A stretch of 64,000 bases of DNA, from positions 8,866,001 through 8,930,000 of the forward strand of contig OX387203.1 in the NCBI GenBank assembly GCA_947561715.1, written 5' to 3'. This document shows, one piece after another, positions 34,341 to 45,990 of the stretch. This stretch comes from Ascidia mentula. Lineage: Eukaryota; Chordata; Ascidiacea; Phlebobranchia; Ascidiidae. The translations under genes were made by a program, and so were the position numbers. Position 1 is the first letter of the stretch. Every line of letters begins with the position of its first letter. Below the pieces are notes generated by a model that saw only the letters and a program-made list of their open reading frames with translations, did not search any database and was not told the DNA's origin.

Positions 34341-34757
34341 CTTCACTGCAACAAATACGAGCAGTAGGACCGCCACGCTTCCTGAAAGCACGTAAAGCGC
34401 CAACATTTTAATTGTGGTTCGGCCAGACGCTGTGAAGGTACGCCGCGCTTTCTGTATATCTTAAACCAGAAGCGGTTGATTAAATGTTAACTAATGTCAA
34501 TTAGCAAAACCTTAATAAAAACATTGCAAAAATGGATGGAAGCATATAGGCTTGACAGGAACATACTGGACTGTGTTTGCTCCATTACTATCAAAGGGTT
34601 ACGGAAATCCCCAATGAAACGTGGTATTTTTGATGAATGAAACGCAAATTAAACTCAAGGATTCCTTCATTGCAGAAACATTTGTACGAACCGAATATGT
34701 TTTCGCAAGTTGCGTTGACAGCGCACCCGGTATTTCCTTGCTGGCACTCGTTAACAT
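34341..34757 (-). pseudogene. EGF and transmembrane exons (3' part of a TSP1/EGF gene)
   Basis: EGF from 34757: DVNECQQGNTGCAVNATCEN then GSYKCFCNEG, a calcium-binding EGF start. Next, an exon 34451-34341 (111 nt, AG acceptor, GTAAAG donor) encodes a basic stretch and the membrane helix LALYVLSGSVAVLLLVFVAV followed by VK. This is the only transmembrane exon of the family seen in the window. Upstream exons of this copy are absent, and I could not find a donor for the EGF exon in matching phase, so it is probably a 3' remnant. Confidence 0.6.
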
Positions 34758-34959
34758 CTGTTTTTTAATGAAAAACAAAAAGCAAAAATATCTGAAATAA
34801 TGCCAACCAACGAGACAGCATACTGTTTGTTGATTGGAACTTTTAACATGAGCTTTCGTAAACATCTTACCGATAGTTTTGAAAAGCATCGAATGACATA
34901 AAATACCATATGCAGCTTCCTTCTTTGACTTCGCTACGCAAACTGTTTGCTTAAAATAT

Positions 34960-35755
34960 CTCATGTGAAGTTAATTAGAACGTAACGTTTGCCAAATATA
35001 TCACATAAAATGTGTATTTTAAAATTGCTATTTTTGTTAGGCCGATCTCTGATTAAAACCAATTTGACATATTAAATAAGCAAATACATAGACTTGATGT
35101 ACAAAAAATACCATCTCGTGGTATCTCTGAAATAAGATAAGGAAGATAAGAAAATCATCTCAAACATAACACGTGACATGATTCACGATTTCAAGTCCAA
35201 AAATGCAGAGCAACACAAAATTTTTATGCTTAAAGTAAGTTATATTACAACATGAGAACTACTGTATTCTCAATTTTAGTTAACTTTGGTTGTGAAAGCC
35301 ATCATAGTTACTGACATTAAAATGCGATCGCACTTTTTTCTATTTTTTGTTTTGCTGATATAGCAAATTATTTTGTTATGAAAACAATATTTTTGAACAG
35401 GTAGACTCAAAGTTTCAAAAAGAATATTTTTGGAGTTAATTAACGTAAATTCGCATGCGTCGTTGTTTCAGGACAGAAAACAATGTAAATAAAAAAAATG
35501 TAAAAGATAAAAAACAATGTAAATTCGCATGCGTCAAATGTCAATCGGTTACACGCTTTTCGTCGCAACTCTTATAGATTATTGCAGTTGTATAGTTTTG
35601 TGGTGGCTTCTCGTTCGTTCTTTTGACTCTTGCGTATTTCGCAGTTCTACCTTCCCACGATGTTGGTCACATTTTTCAATACATCCTGATGACAACCGAA
35701 ACGCCGAAAAAAACAACTAAGGTGTTTTGTATTGTCAGAAGAGCTTTTTAGAACG
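34960..35755. other. Intergenic, no gene recognised
   Basis: AT-rich. Near 35685 is GATGACAACCGAAACGCCG, a motif common in invertebrate foldback elements. GTTCGTTCTTTTGACTC near 35618 is an inverted near-match to GAGTCAAAGAACGAAC near 35786. Confidence 0.4.
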
Positions 35756-35758
35756 CAG

Positions 35759-36110
35759 TAATATTTCATGCAATGGCATGATAGGCAGGAGTCAAAGAAC
35801 GAACGATGCCATTGCATGAAATATTACTGCGTCATCTGATACGGTGGTAGAGATCCCCTACATATATGTGAAGGTTGCCTGGCAAGTTGTGCGCTTGCGC
35901 ACCAGTGTACCTTGGCCACAATATACCCCGTGAAACCACTGAGCTCCTGTAGCTCAGTTGGTAGAGCGTTGGGCCTGGTTAGCCCAGGGTCGTGAGTTCA
36001 AACCTCACCGGGAGCTTGATTTTTCAAATCTTGCTTCGACTTGTCAGGAAAAAGTGGCTGATCCAGCTGGGCTGCATTGCCTGGGCTGCCAAGCCTGAAA
36101 ACCTCATGAG
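35759..36110 (+). mobile_element. tRNA-derived SINE with inverted-repeat head
   Basis: The tRNA-like part at 35944-36015 has a closed acceptor stem (GCTCCTG with CGGGAGC), D arm, T arm with TTCAAAC and an anticodon stem TGGGC/GCCCA, but one extra base before the anticodon stem. It continues into a SINE tail (GGGCTGCATTGCCTGG). The head contains AGTAATATTTCATGCAATGG and its inverse complement 23 bases long, forming a hairpin. It is called a SINE, not a working tRNA, because the same body recurs at 48001 and, reversed, at 19905 and 58006. Confidence 0.8.
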
Positions 36111-36394
36111 CTTTTTAGAATTGTCAATATGCGTGGTAGTGTGGTTTAATCTAAACATTGACAAGTCATATGCAATGTAATTTTAAACCACAGCCGCGGG
36201 CAATGCAAAATGCCGACGAAATGGGCACTCCTCGGCCTATGTTCACTGTGGGTATCGGGTTACCCTCGCTACTTATTGCATCTCACACGATTTATCATCT
36301 ATCAATACATTTTGATAGACTTTTAAGTCACGGCGGAGAACACAGCTAAGACATCGAATGAAATTGACATAGGAATCCTGTAGGGACTATTGTT

Positions 36395-36505
36395 TTGACT
36401 TACCATGTTCCTATTATTCGTGCAATACACGTCCGTTTCCTATAGATTGCACATTTGGTTTATGGCGTGAGCTAGGTAGTTGTTCAGCAACCTGTGTGGA
36501 GGAAA
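36395..36505 (+). pseudogene. TSP1 exon remnant
   Basis: The plus frame reads CSYYSCNTRPFPIDCTFGLW then RELGSCSATC, equivalent to the minus-strand TSP1 piece of the other units but on the opposite strand because the unit is inverted. Confidence 0.55.
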
Positions 36506-37997
36506 GAAATGGAGAACAAAGAATGTGGATATCAAACTGCAGCCAAAAATGGCAAAAAAATGCAAATGTAACGCAAAATTGCCAAAATATTGCAAATTTA
36601 TTATGTGAGGTAGGTGTGGTTTTGATCCAGTTGTTGATGCCACAATAAACCATTTCTTTGTGTGTTCAAAGGTTTCTTTTACGACTTGAGAACTAAGTGG
36701 ATGACTTTGAATTGTCGCATTATGTAAACAAAAATAATAAACAATCAACCTCAGCTTGGATATCGTCCCAATATTAATGCAATGGATGTTGTTCATACAA
36801 ATTCAAGATTCTGAGCAGTTGGAAAATACCTCAGCGGAGCTGCCCAATCTCAAACGCATCTCACCCCCTCATGACAATGGCCAAAAATTAACAAAGCAAA
36901 ACGTAGTTCTTAAATTGTCTTCTAATAAGACAAAACATTTAAATGTGGAATAAACCGACAGCTTGTACCGGGTACAGCACTATAGATATGTAAAAGATTA
37001 ACGATCGCAGACCATTAGCATCAGTTAAGCCACGACCCATATGTACGAAGAAGAATACCTGATCGGGATTTGTGGCCAGGATATCCTGGTTTCCGGTGCG
37101 ATGAGAAAATTTATATTACGTCCGCTTTTTCATACTCAACAAACTTTCCCAAACTGCGAAATCTCCACTACCACTGCACACTTGGACGTTGGTTTGCGAA
37201 CTTTAGGGCATTTTTTTGGTTTGCGAATTTTAGGGAAGATTATTACATTTCCAGCATATTTATACAGACTTAAAACTGTGTCTCCGCGATATATGAATGA
37301 AATGAGAGAGCTGAAATTTTGTTACAATAAGTTGGATGCTCACAAAATTTTAATCTTCTGAGAGTTAGACCACAGCCAGCGCAGAGTTCGAGTTTGTCAA
37401 TTGACTTGATAGGTTTTTATAAACTAAAATCGATAGATTGATAATGACACGCTTCATTAAAATGTATTAATAGATGATAAATCATACAAGATGCAATGAT
37501 GAAAAACAAATTAAGGTCTTTCCGGGTTGTCATTTAAAGGCCAGGCTTCACATCACCCTTCTCTAGCAGTAGGTCACAAAGTTCTGAAAAGAAAATCGTG
37601 AGTTTACCCACAAATAAACACTGAGTTTGTTTTCAGTCGAATCGAAACAATCCTGTTGTTTACGTTACCATAGTGTGTTCTGTTGTTTTCATCTCGGGAA
37701 GTTCCCACTTAGTTTGGTACCTAACCATGTCCACTGCAAAGTCACCAGAAAGTGAAATAGTCTGGCCAGTTAGCGAAAAGACAATTGTCAGTCACCAGCT
37801 GCACAGATGTGAACTGATTTGTCGTGACAGTGCGTTCAATGAAATACAGCTAATATTTGTATCGCTGTAGCTTATTGGCGAAAGTACCAACATGGTTTGG
37901 TAATCACATCGATCAGTTTCATCAATTAAAAGCAAACTTAACTTTATTTTCTACTCAACAACAAATAAGGAGAAACCAGCTCTTTATTTCATTACCA

Positions 37998-38140
37998 GGG
38001 CAACACTGGTTGTTGCACGATCTCGGCCTCGGCAATACGCAGTAACCGCACGCTTCCCTACTCCGGGTTATTCTTGGTGATTGCCAACCACTCCGCTTGT
38101 TCAGCTCCACAGGCAGGAAGTGATATCACATTCCGAGTTT
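37998..38140 (-). pseudogene. Degenerate mini-gene TSP1 exon
   Basis: The minus strand begins ECDITSCLWS as in the mini-genes but has an in-frame stop, lacks the CSRPCGGG core and has shifts afterwards. No signal-peptide exon was found next to it. Confidence 0.6.
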
Positions 38141-38419
38141 AAACAATGAGTCACAATTCCTTTGAATCTTTATTGTCAAAGAAAAAAGATTTAATTTGCT
38201 TTGATTTGTGAAGATAGGAAGTGGTTTGGATCGACTTGTTGACCCATCCCTAAAAGTTTATTTGTGTGGTCAAAGGTTTCTTTTACGACTTGGGAATTTA
38301 AGTTACGAAAATAAATATATGCGTTGCCACAAGACGTCTCGCCGGATGGTGGACGAAACGTCTGTTGCTATAGCAATAATAACGTTATTTTTGTTCACAT
38401 AATGCGGAAAACCAAAGTC

Positions 38420-39520
38420 ATCTATTAAAGTTCCAAACATGAGCAGCGTATTTGGACTGAGGTACGTTTGATACGTGCAAGTTTATTTGCGACAGTCACC
38501 CATTAAACATTACTTGACCAAATATACATTAAGGCGTAACGACAAATTATTGCCTACAATCAAGCATTTGAATTCATTTTTCGAGATATCGTAAATTGGG
38601 CAGCGCATGGTACAATCAGTATCAAACTGCTTTTAATCACACTGCGCAACAACACAACCTTGTATGTTAGGTTTTATTGCAATGACAAACATTCTATTTC
38701 TGTTTTCCAGGATACCGCGTAGTAAATCTCTTCCGTATACACTAGGTGCGGCAGCATTGTATGCATCAGGCCACAGCGCAAAATGTCCTTATATGGTCAT
38801 AGTGACAAACCCACTGTAACCACTCAGAGCAAACTTTCGGTGGTTTCGCACGTACATGGAACTGTAGTCATTAATTTTAAAGCCGTCCGAAGGGGGGTGT
38901 AGGTGTACACAAGGAAAAAGCACACCAAAGTAGTGTAGTGCACTAATCGGTCGATGCATGCGTTGCAGTACGTATATACGTTGTTTATGCCCTGATTGTT
39001 TCCTGAGTTTTGTAGGATGTTTTCAATAGTTTCAAACATTACAGCTATGTTGCAGGGGAACTTCTGAAGTCTTAGTGCATTTGTGCTAGTCGTTAAAAAA
39101 TTGAACTATATTTCCGTCTTATTTTGAGTCGAATGGAGTGAGCTTGACAGATAGCGCACTAACAACGTTACAACAACGATCGAATGTTTTAAATGCTTTT
39201 CACAGGGTCTTTGGCAGTGCAAAATAAAACGTTCAGTATATTGGGGAACGCAACAGATTTTATAATTAAAATTAATTATAGAGTTAATAATGTTTACGGG
39301 AGCTTCAGATGGGCCCCATGTTTTGAACTATATTAGGTTTTAATTTACACAGGAGTAGTGTGTGCTCCTAAATATTCGTTTGTGCCATTTACAACTATGT
39401 TTTTTATCTGCAATACTGTCCATGAATTTTTTCAATCATTTTCGAATGTTATTTTATTGCCCTACTTCACGGTATATTCCGCGTTAAAAGACAATTAGTT
39501 ATATTCTGTGCAACGTTTGT
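38420..39520. other. Intergenic, no gene recognised
   Basis: No protein-like frames, RNA genes or clear repeats were recognised. Confidence 0.4.
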
Positions 39521-39526
39521 CTGTAG

Positions 39527-39697
39527 GCCATAGGGTATCTTAACGGTGGTCTACGGCCAATTTGTGGAGCCACGGATCGTTTTTAAGGGGGCCACGGAAG
39601 GTGCCCATTCTCTATTAAAAATCCTTTTTATGGATGTTCAGGGTGCCATATGGTTCAGCTCTGCTGTAGAGAGGACCACGGTTGAGAATCACTGCTG
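39527..39697. mobile_element. hAT-like nonautonomous transposon relic
   Basis: The right end, read in reverse, is CAGCAGTGATTCTCAACCGT, close to the CAGTGRTTCTCAACC terminus of many hAT elements. The left end TATCTTAACGGTGGTCTACG is a weaker inverted match. Length is about 170 bp, with no coding sequence. Confidence 0.5.
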
Positions 39698-39810
39698 TAG
39701 GGTTTTCTATATACCTTGACGTAACATTGAAATAACATAACTCCCTCAGAACTTAGCACAAAAACAGTGACATTAATCGGCTGTCTGTGTCGGGGGTAGG
39801 ATATACCGGA

Positions 39811-40125
39811 CCGATTCCGAATATTCGGATTAGGCCGAATAGTATTCGTTTTTTAATATCCAACGTCGAATTCTACATTATTGTGTTTATTCAAATTTAA
39901 ACAAGAATACTTAGAATCGCGCTTTGTCGTTGGGATTTAAACACATTAATGGGATTATGTGAAGCAAAGACTGGCAAATTTAACGCATAAATAATTTTGA
40001 TATAAAATTAAGCGGAATCATAAACGACGCATGCGACCAGGATGTAAACTTATGACGTCATTGAATATTCTGATTCGGCCGAATATTGGGTGCAGGTATT
40101 CGGATTCGGCCGAATCTGAATCTTT
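39811..40125. repeat. Region bounded by TTCGGCCGAATA palindromic motifs
   Basis: CGAATATTCGGATTAGGCCGAATA at the left, and two copies of GATTCGGCCGAAT on the right, flank about 220 bp of AT-rich DNA. Such subterminal palindromes suggest a nonautonomous DNA transposon. No target duplication was identified. Confidence 0.4.
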
Positions 40126-40795
40126 TTTGTTTTAGCACATTAATACATGGCTGAGGACATACTACGACAAAAAAGACAGAATGAAAAGCACTTACATGAT
40201 CCTTTAAAGAGAGGCAAACGATGAGCTATAAACACGTTTTTTCAAATATTTCATTGATTGACAGGTAACATATGGTCATAGAATCCTTGTCACTACAAGG
40301 CACCAATCATCAATGATGCTAATTTCCACTTACACTACTTAATGGTGTTACATAGTAGCAAGCAAAATAATTGAGATTATTTGTGAGGTGGGGTAAAGCG
40401 TTTAGTAATCGTCCATACCGGTGTGCTACTAGAACTCCATCAAAAAATAGGGAGTTAATTAACTACAATAATTGTCATACTGCAGTATACACTAATTTGG
40501 AAGAATTAAAGCATATGAAAATTTTTACAAAGTCTTATTATCGGAATCAGCAAACAAATGGAGTGCCTTGAAGCCTTTCACTCTTTTATCAACAACTTTG
40601 CTCTAAAAATGTATTTACAGTAGCCCATTTTTAATTCTTCCATGTAAAATTGCATTCATTAAAACACAATAAAAAACAGCTCAAAACGTTTGAATACAGC
40701 ATGAGTAAAACGCAGTTATGATTTTGTCACCATATTTAAAGGTTTGTGTGAAGAACACAAAATATGAGGTATCTGGTTCAATGGACATGTCTTAT

Positions 40796-41115
40796 TCCTG
40801 TGGTTCTCAAACTTTTTGCACTTACTTTTTGCATCGTTAATGTTTTAAAAATTGCTTTTGCGGCCCCGGAGGTTTATTAAATCAAAGTTAAAATGCACCA
40901 AAGGGAACATTTAAACAAAAAAACTCAAAATTGCACACCGCATCAAGAGAATTCGTGTTAAAATAATATATATAGGACGAATGGTAAAAAATATCATTTA
41001 AATACACACACAGTTATTTTGTTGATTTTAGAATAGGAGTGTAGATCAGAGCTTATCAACCAGGGTTCCGCGAAAACGTAGTGTTCTGGGAAGCACTCCC
41101 TGGGGTTTCCATTGA
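40796..41115. mobile_element. hAT terminal-repeat fragments
   Basis: CCTGTGGTTCTCAAACTTTT at 40797 resembles a hAT terminus and is followed by GCGGCCCCGGAGG. Near 41055, TATCAACCAGGGTTCCGCG resembles another hAT-family terminus. Whether they belong together is unclear. Confidence 0.45.
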
Positions 41116-41238
41116 ATCTCACGGACGGATGTTAGTTGTTGAAAACAACCGATCAGCGCATCACACATCTGTCACACAGGCACGAAAACTCGAGCATACA
41201 AAGTAAACAGTTAAACAAATTCACACAAACACATCAAT

Positions 41239-44200
41239 CTATGTAGATTGCTCATTGACTAGTTCATAAAATGAATGTGGTATTCCACTATCAGGTTCAT
41301 TGTAAGGATTATCCTCACAATGGATATCGCAAATGCGTTCAGGTGTATCGTAAATGTGATCAGTAAGATTTTCTTTCCATGTAATTGCACTCAGCGTTTG
41401 TTCAAGGCATTCTGTCAAAATTATCAAGAAGTCACGACATGCTTCTTCTTTGCAAGGTTGAGATTGGCATTCTTGCATGAGTTTTCGATATCGTTCGAAG
41501 TAAGGGCAAAAATCCATCGCCTGTTCAAGATAAAGCCAGGCTTTCTCTGGTTTCATTTCCATCATGCAGCACTGACTAAGGTTCTTTAAGCACCACGCTT
41601 TATTCCTAAAATGAAAATATTTTTCCGTCTTTATACCCAATGTTAGACCTTTCACGACTGTTTGGATTTTTGTAATGCACTTTTAACTGGTAAATACAGC
41701 ATTTGCATCATGTTGCCTAAAATCGCAGCCAATTTTACAAATTTGCTCAGTTCCAATAATACTTGCCAGTTGACGTTTGACACCACAGATTCCTCTTCGT
41801 CTATTAATCGCCACAAAGCAAAATTCAGGCAACTCTCAGCATCGGCATAAAATTTCATACTCTCGTACATCGTCGCTATAGCCAAAAGAATGTCCAGCAC
41901 GATTACACGGCGTTTCATAAATGACACAAACGCCTGAAAAATTGATCAGTAAAGGCATTTACATTGCAAACAGTGATAAGCTGAAAATGCTGAAAGTATG
42001 ACCAACCAGACAGCTCTATGGATGTTTAATTGTAAAAAGGTTGTTTAGAAAGAGTGGATAAAATTTAGCATTTAAATTGACTCCCACAACACATTACAAT
42101 GCGCCATTGATTTATTTAGGTAATTTTGAGTGACAAACAATTTGTTTGCAAATGTGACTTACCAGTGCAATTTCAACTTTCGGAACAATTGTCAATGAAA
42201 TTAGAGGATGTTGGCATATTTTCTGCAGGGCTGCCCCTAAAGGTACAAAATCCATTTTTTGCACATTTTCTTGAGGAAACATAAATATTATTTTGATCAG
42301 TAAGGTAATAACGTCTCTGGTGATTGCGGTGTCACTTTCGTCTTTTATCCAACTTTCAAGTGCAGGTGACAAACTTATTTGGAATAAAATCCTGGATAGG
42401 CATTCTGCTATATCATCGCAAGGTGGACTAATAAGTCGGAGAAGAACATATGTGTAACGGATATCAAGCGGAACAACGAAACTGGGATGGTTTACCAAAA
42501 TGTTCTTTTGAATCCGTAGATCATATGAAATTTCAAAATATTCCAATCCCAATGCAATTCCCAAAAGTACTGAGCTATATTTGCTAAACGTGGTTGTTAC
42601 TGAAATTTCATGCAAGGTTTCAAGGTAGCCCAGACCATGTTGATACGCAAGTTTTGCGTAAATCGTTACGTTTTGTTCTCTCCAAAATCTTCCGCATGTT
42701 TCCATCAAACCAGCTAAATTGAGTTTTCTGTCTGATACAGAAGCTTTATCAAGATCACTGAGGTTTACAGCAAAACAGAAACTTGCTTCGAGCAGTTTGT
42801 CGTAATTTTCAACACATGTGATCCTGCATAATGACATCAACATAATTTGTAAAACATACATGGAAAACATGTTCTTGTCATTTTTCATCAGAGTTTCAAT
42901 CAAAAGACTAAAGAGCAAGTCATGAAACTCACTTCTGTCGTAGAGTTTGTTTGAAAATTCCAACACTTTCATGAAGAGTTTCAATAGATCTTCAGATGTT
43001 AATAACCCACAAAACTTCGTTGATTGTCTTAAAATGGAAACTACATCGACAGCTTTGTCAATGTCATTAGTTTCGATCCCATTTGTATCACAAAATAATT
43101 TTGGACAACAACGTTTACAGTCTTTGTTTAGCATTGAAGAGGTGTGATAAATTTTACCATAAATAAACCTTTCTTTCAAAAAGCTAACGTATGCTTTGCT
43201 GTACAAGTTGGCTTCTTCATACACCTTACCCAAAATTGAACAAAAATTTGCCAAAATTCTGTCCCGCAGAACACGATTTTTTTCGTTTAAATTCCATGAT
43301 TCAAAAAAGCAAACCAGTTTCTCACAAATACTAATCCTGGTGCCAAGGTTCTTTACCCCGTATACAGCCGCCTTAATTTCACAAATATTTTTTCTCACTG
43401 ATGATAGCGGACTATATTCCCTTTGAACCGAAATATTTATTGTTTCATCGATTGACATCGTTTTCAATCTTTGCAATAACTCGAACCACAAATCAACAGC
43501 CGTATCAAAATGGCCCATTTTTCCTTCGCAAATGGCGACAGATTCCATGACATAGAAATAAAGTATTACGTGTCTTTCGTCTTTGTAATATTTGTCCATC
43601 TGGTAGAGTGCGTTTCGGTATTGCTGAAGAGCAACAAACGGAAGCTTGGCTTCTTTTAACAAACGATCCCCGGTGATAACCATAACTTCAATCAATTCCG
43701 GCACCAAACCTGAATCTTCCTGGCAAACTTGTTGCAGCATTCCAGCAAATGATTGTATGTAGTATTCATCTTTATTTTTTGGGTCACTATCAGATACTTT
43801 AAAACATTGTTGGGCTTCTTTTAATAAATGTTCAGTGTCCACTCCTTTCAACTTTCTCTCGGCTAAAGCTCGAAAAAGCAATATTCTTCCTCGAGAAAAA
43901 CCTCCACTTTGACAAAAGTGCTGAGCTTCTGCAATATGAAAGCAAGCTTTATCAAATGTTCCCAAGCTATAGTAACATCTGCCAAGCATTAGGTGTGTAT
44001 GAGATATTTTCTTCAGATCATTATCATCCTCTTCTACTGTATTTTTCAGTTCTTCTAGGAAATGTCTAATCGCTTCATCATACTGCTCAAAACGAAACAG
44101 TAAATTTCCCAGTGAAAACTCATTGCTACTTCGTTCCAGAATAAAATGTTCTTTTTCATTCATTAAATTGCTATTACGTATCGATTCGTGAAACTCAAAT

Positions 44201-45792
44201 CCTACACGATACAAATGTTGAATTGCAGGCATGGACAAAGTGTCCAGGATGGAGGTTTGATTATCCGAACGTGTAAGAGAAATTCCTCCAGCTACTGTGT
44301 CCCATTGTGCACCTTTTTCGAAGTAGGTTTTAGATCTAGCGTAATTTGCAATCGCGACGGCAGTCATGAGATCATGATAAAAACTTTGGTCGATTGCACG
44401 GAAATCCGCAAACTGGCGAACAATGTCGTAGGAGGATCTAAGAGGCCGGTCTGACATCAGCATCGCCAACGAAGGAAGCAAAATTGTGATGCCACGATAT
44501 AAATTCTTTTTCACGTGAACAGCTTTGCCGTGCTCTAACGAAAGATAGCTGTATGTCCTAATGTCTTCCAATAGGCCTTCAACTGCTTTTTGTTTGTAGC
44601 TTTGCAACCTCATTTTGGTACGAATCTTCTCCCACACAATATCTTGAAATTTTGTTCCCACACTTTTACCATTTGGTTGTCCTTCCCTATTTCCACCCGC
44701 GACAAAAATCGACTGAACAATTATTTCAGCCAAGTGATATCCTTCCTTTAGCTCGAGATCCTCATCGACAAAACGCAACATATTATCAACTGTTTGAATG
44801 AGTTCTGTGCTCCACGGTTTCTTTTCAGTTGGCATTCTGCCAAGAGGATTTTTACAAGCATGTGGAATCAGGCCGTCAAATGAAATACCGCGTTTTGTGA
44901 TTACATCCACAAACCAATCACCTCCTTCTTTTTCAAAATCGTTCAATGACTTGATCGCCATTGACGGAAGAATAGTTTCCCCCAATCCGATTACAACAAG
45001 CTGGGCTAGCATTGCATAATTCCGAAAATACTCCATATCTGACTCGTTTAAATCACTTTGGTTTTCTAGCACAATAATACTTTCAAAATCAGAGTAGGGC
45101 GTCACTTCAAATCGAGCCAAAGATCCCAAACCCACCAGTGCAAATGAACAAGGTGGTTCGCAGCCTAAAACTTTTGCGGAACATTCAGAAAAGATACTTC
45201 TCACTAAATCTGTGAACTTAGATGTCACTGAAATTTGATACTTTTCCATCAGGTTGTAAAATGTTGCTTGAACATTTTTTGTAGTATTTTTTCCTTCCGC
45301 AATAAACGGATTTTTAATTAAATTAAAATCTGTCTGAGTTTCATTCCTCAGGTTTTGCACAAGTTGTTTAGTTTTTTCAATCATGGAAAACAATATTAAA
45401 GGATTTTCAATTATTTTGAAATTTTCAAATATAGCTTTGTAAAGACTCTGTAACTTTGCTTGTGCTTGTGTAATGCAATAATATTTTTTCAGTATGTTAA
45501 ACCTTTCCATGGCAGCTTGGTATAACGCAGCACTTTTCAACGCATCAAACCTCGATTGTAGAACTTGTTGGTTACGAAAGGCTTTCTGGAACTTCTCAAA
45601 ATAAATGTCTCCCAGTTTGTGTATAGTGAAAGCTGATTGATCAATTCCAATTTCTCTTCCATCGTCGCCACAGGAAGCTTTCAACTTAAGTACAAGTTTG
45701 AGTTCATGGGAATCTAAAATACATGTACAAGTGCAAAAATTACCACCTGGCCAAATATAATTCATTAGTTTGTTGCTGATGCTGCCAGGCAT
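41239..45792 (-). CDS. GlnD/DUF294-like nucleotidyltransferase with TPR repeats, about 1424 residues
   Basis: Exons in minus order: 45792-42163 (1210 codons), 41933-41656 and 41605-41239. The first intron has a GTAAGT donor and CAG acceptor; the second is only 50 nt with a weaker GTGAAA donor, but the joined frame is open to the stop. Residues 219-243 contain LVGLGSLARFEVTPYSDFES, matching the GSxxRxExxxxSDxD nucleotidyltransferase signature of GlnD-type and DUF294 domains. The second acidic residue is Glu237 (SDFE), a conservative change. A helical linker precedes it, and helical TPR-like repeats begin near residue 557 (GNLLFRFEQYDEAIRHFLEE, MLGRCYYSLGTFDKACFHIA) and recur to the C-terminal exon (MKPEKAWLYLEQAMD). 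No signal peptide or membrane helix is seen. Substrate and partners are unknown; nucleotide transfer onto a protein is a guess. The 5' end may extend: an acceptor-like CTTTTTGCTAAAAG lies 24 nt upstream of the ATG. Confidence 0.85.
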
Positions 45793-45839
45793 ATCACTTG
45801 GTAATGTAAGGCTCTTTTAGCAAAAAGAAAAACTTGTTC

Positions 45840-45990
45840 GGTCGACGTTTCGGTTGTTATTCTACTAATTTTTGAAAGGAACACAATAATTCATTTAGTT
45901 CGTATTCTCACAAATAGGTGACGTATATCATTTTCGATTCGTCTTACCTAAATCGTCTCCTTCCATTTTTATTGTGTTCCTTTTAACTTT
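45840..45990. mobile_element. Small foldback element
   Basis: GTCGACGTTTCGGTTGTTAT precedes AAAGGAACACAATAA, whose inverse TTATTGTGTTCCTTTT lies about 80 bp further on. This is a probable MITE just upstream of the nucleotidyltransferase gene. Confidence 0.55.

Larger units (their letters stand above)
36280..38410 (-). repeat. Inverted, decayed copy of the TSP1 duplication unit
   Basis: The reverse complement of this region follows the order of 16.9-19.1 kb: degraded TSP1 exon, the GACTTTGCAGTGGACATGG acceptor region (near 37740), a CTTTTCAGAACTTTGTGACC tail exon equivalent, the GGATATCCTGG repeat (near 37080), the CATCAACAA repeat, and a TSP1 remnant. It is more diverged than the other copies. 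Confidence 0.75.

Noticed and set aside
35944-36015. Possible functional tRNA gene
   Set aside because: Cloverleaf is close, but there is an extra base before the anticodon stem, the predicted GGT anticodon is not normally used by eukaryotes, and the same body recurs as a SINE at 48001, 19905 and 58006.
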